From NCBI GenBank assembly GCA_947632685.1, contig CANRQD010000074.1:1-6446 (forward strand): 6,446 nucleotides of DNA. Reading direction: 5' to 3'. Of this stretch, positions 5,411 to 6,446 are shown piece by piece. The notes under the pieces were generated by a model, which saw nothing but the letters and a program-made list of their open reading frames with translations, was not told where the DNA came from and ran no database searches. The position numbers were made by a program, and so were the translations under genes. The stretch comes from an uncultured Bacilli bacterium. Its GTDB lineage: Bacteria > Bacillota_I > Bacilli_A > RF39 > UBA660. The number at the start of each line of letters is the position of its first letter. Position 1 is the stretch's first letter.

Positions 5411-6446
5411 ATGGGATTAATAAAAGCAGCAGTAGGGGCTGTAGGAAGTACCCTACACGATCAATGGAAAGATTATATAAAATGTGAGGATTTAGGACAA
5501 GATATTTTAATGAAAAAAGTATCTACTCCTAATGGAATTATTTCAAAAGATAGTGCAATTCAAGTATCACCTGGACAAATTGCAATAATATTTGAAAGTG
5601 GAAAGATATTAGATGCAACTGCAGAAGAAGGAATTTATACATTTGATAGTTCATCTTCACCAACATTTTTTGCAGGACAATTTGGTGCCGTATTTAAAGA
5701 AATGTGGAATCGTTTTGTTTATAATGGCGCACCAAGTAAGGAACAAGCAGTATTTTATGTAAATGCTAAAGAAATAATGGATAATAAATTCGGAACACCA
5801 AGTCCAATTCCATTTCAAGATTGGTCACATCCAATTCCAAATCAAATGACAGGAAAGGAAACCGCTTTAAGAGTTCAAGTAAAATGTTTTGGTAAGTACA
5901 CATTTAAAATATCAGATCCTGCCGTATTTATGTCTAAAATTGCAGGTACTGCAGATGAATATAGAAAAGATGAATTATGTGAGCAAATGAGATCAGAAGT
6001 AATTGGTTCATTTCAAAATGTTTTAAATGAATTAGGTACTGAAAAATATAAAACTCCAGTTCTAGAATTACCTAGCTCTACAGATGAAATAAAAAAACTT
6101 ATGGACGAGAAAGTTTTTGATCAACCAATAAGGGATAGAGGACTTAGTATCGTTGGATTTGTAGTTGAATCTGTAACACTTGATGATGAATCTAATAAGA
6201 AAATTGATAACTATGAATTATCTGCAAATCAGGCAATGCAACAAGGTACACTTGCAGGAGCTTATGCTAGTGCTGTTCAAGATGCCGCAAATAATGCTTC
6301 AGGAGCAGCCAATGGATTTATGGGTATTGGTATGATGAATATGGCATCAGGTGGTGTCATGGGAGGCGTTGCAACAAATGCTAATTCAGCTCAAAATAAT
6401 CAACAACCTCCAGTACAAAATACAACATCAGGTGCAAAATTTTGTT
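5411..6446 (+). CDS. YdjI-like SPFH (band 7/flotillin-like) protein, 3' end cut by window
   Basis: An open frame of 345 codons runs off the right edge without a stop. ATG follows AAAAGAGG (5395-5402) with 8 nt spacing, 28 nt after the TPM gene. The N-terminus MGLIKAAVGAVGSTLHDQWK, then GQIAIIFESGKI (55-66), FFAGQFG (86-92), KEIMDNKFGTPSPIPF (120-135), KYTFKISDP (162-170) and RDRGLSIVGFVVESVTL (241-257) are the marks of the YdjI group, often labelled 'virion core protein' or SPFH domain protein. The SPFH core covers about 26-260. A segment rich in Ala, Gly, Met, Asn and Gln follows (about 272-340), and the visible part ends in GAKFC, as relatives do just before a C-terminal zinc knuckle. There is no signal peptide or clear membrane helix, so membrane contact is probably through partners such as the two preceding gene products. 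In B. subtilis YdjI brings PspA to the membrane. Confidence 0.9.
   Translation, partial: MGLIKAAVGAVGSTLHDQWKDYIKCEDLGQDILMKKVSTPNGIISKDSAIQVSPGQIAIIFESGKILDATAEEGIYTFDSSSSPTFFAGQFGAVFKEMWNRFVYNGAPSKEQAVFYVNAKEIMDNKFGTPSPIPFQDWSHPIPNQMTGKETALRVQVKCFGKYTFKISDPAVFMSKIAGTADEYRKDELCEQMRSEVIGSFQNVLNELGTEKYKTPVLELPSSTDEIKKLMDEKVFDQPIRDRGLSIVGFVVESVTLDDESNKKIDNYELSANQAMQQGTLAGAYASAVQDAANNASGAANGFMGIGMMNMASGGVMGGVATNANSAQNNQQPPVQNTTSGAKFC

Noticed and set aside
5411..6446. SPFH gene as a phage 'virion core protein' and hence a prophage edge
   Set aside because: That label is a legacy annotation for YdjI-like proteins. No phage gene, integrase or attachment site is seen, and the gene order is that of a chromosomal stress operon.
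1..6446. Alternative genetic code with TGA as Trp, suggested by the extreme AT content
   Set aside because: All Trp positions in the frames use TGG, no in-frame TGA interrupts a conserved domain, and TGA serves as stop in the glycosyltransferase and zinc-ribbon genes at tight operon junctions.

Overview
The window looks like a piece of a very AT-rich Bacillota (low-GC Gram-positive) chromosome. Shine-Dalgarno sites are strong (AAGGGAGG, AGGAGGG, AGGTGAT), AGA is the favoured Arg codon, and genes are packed on one strand with 1-4 nt overlaps. The code appears standard: every Trp in the reading frames is TGG, and TGA ends two genes, which argues against a TGA=Trp mollicute. The species cannot be told from the sequence. 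All six supported genes are on the + strand and form two transcription units.

Unit 1 (about 93-3406) is a cell-surface rhamnose cassette. A good sigma-A-type promoter (TTGCAT, 17 nt, TATAAT) drives a GT2 rhamnosyltransferase-like glycosyltransferase (145-1011), rmlA (1008-1931) and a single gene encoding an RmlC-RmlD fusion (1931-3391). Together they supply three of the four enzymes that turn glucose-1-phosphate into dTDP-L-rhamnose, plus an enzyme likely to use that donor. rmlB (dTDP-glucose 4,6-dehydratase) is not in the window. An AT-rich hairpin with a T-run overlaps the stop codon of the fusion gene and probably ends the unit.

Unit 2 (about 3412 to beyond the right edge) starts at an extended -10 promoter just after that hairpin. 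It encodes, in order, a double zinc-ribbon protein with a C-terminal membrane anchor (3455-4501), a TPM-domain protein with a signal peptide and one further membrane segment (4498-5382), and an SPFH (band 7/flotillin-like) protein cut by the window end (5411-6446). This order matches ydjG-ydjH-ydjI of the Bacillus subtilis ydjFGHI envelope-stress operon. There YdjG and YdjH sit in the membrane, and the SPFH protein YdjI links the phage-shock protein PspA (YdjF) to it. The pspA gene that leads the B. subtilis operon is absent here; its place is taken by the rhamnose genes.

The two units probably share only a broad theme, the cell envelope. The stretch before the first gene (1-144) holds the promoter, a weak terminator-like hairpin and a doubtful 30-codon reverse-strand frame. 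I found no RNA gene, CRISPR array, insertion sequence or long repeat. Nothing here is clearly a new system; the pspA-less ydjGHI set is the part most worth following.
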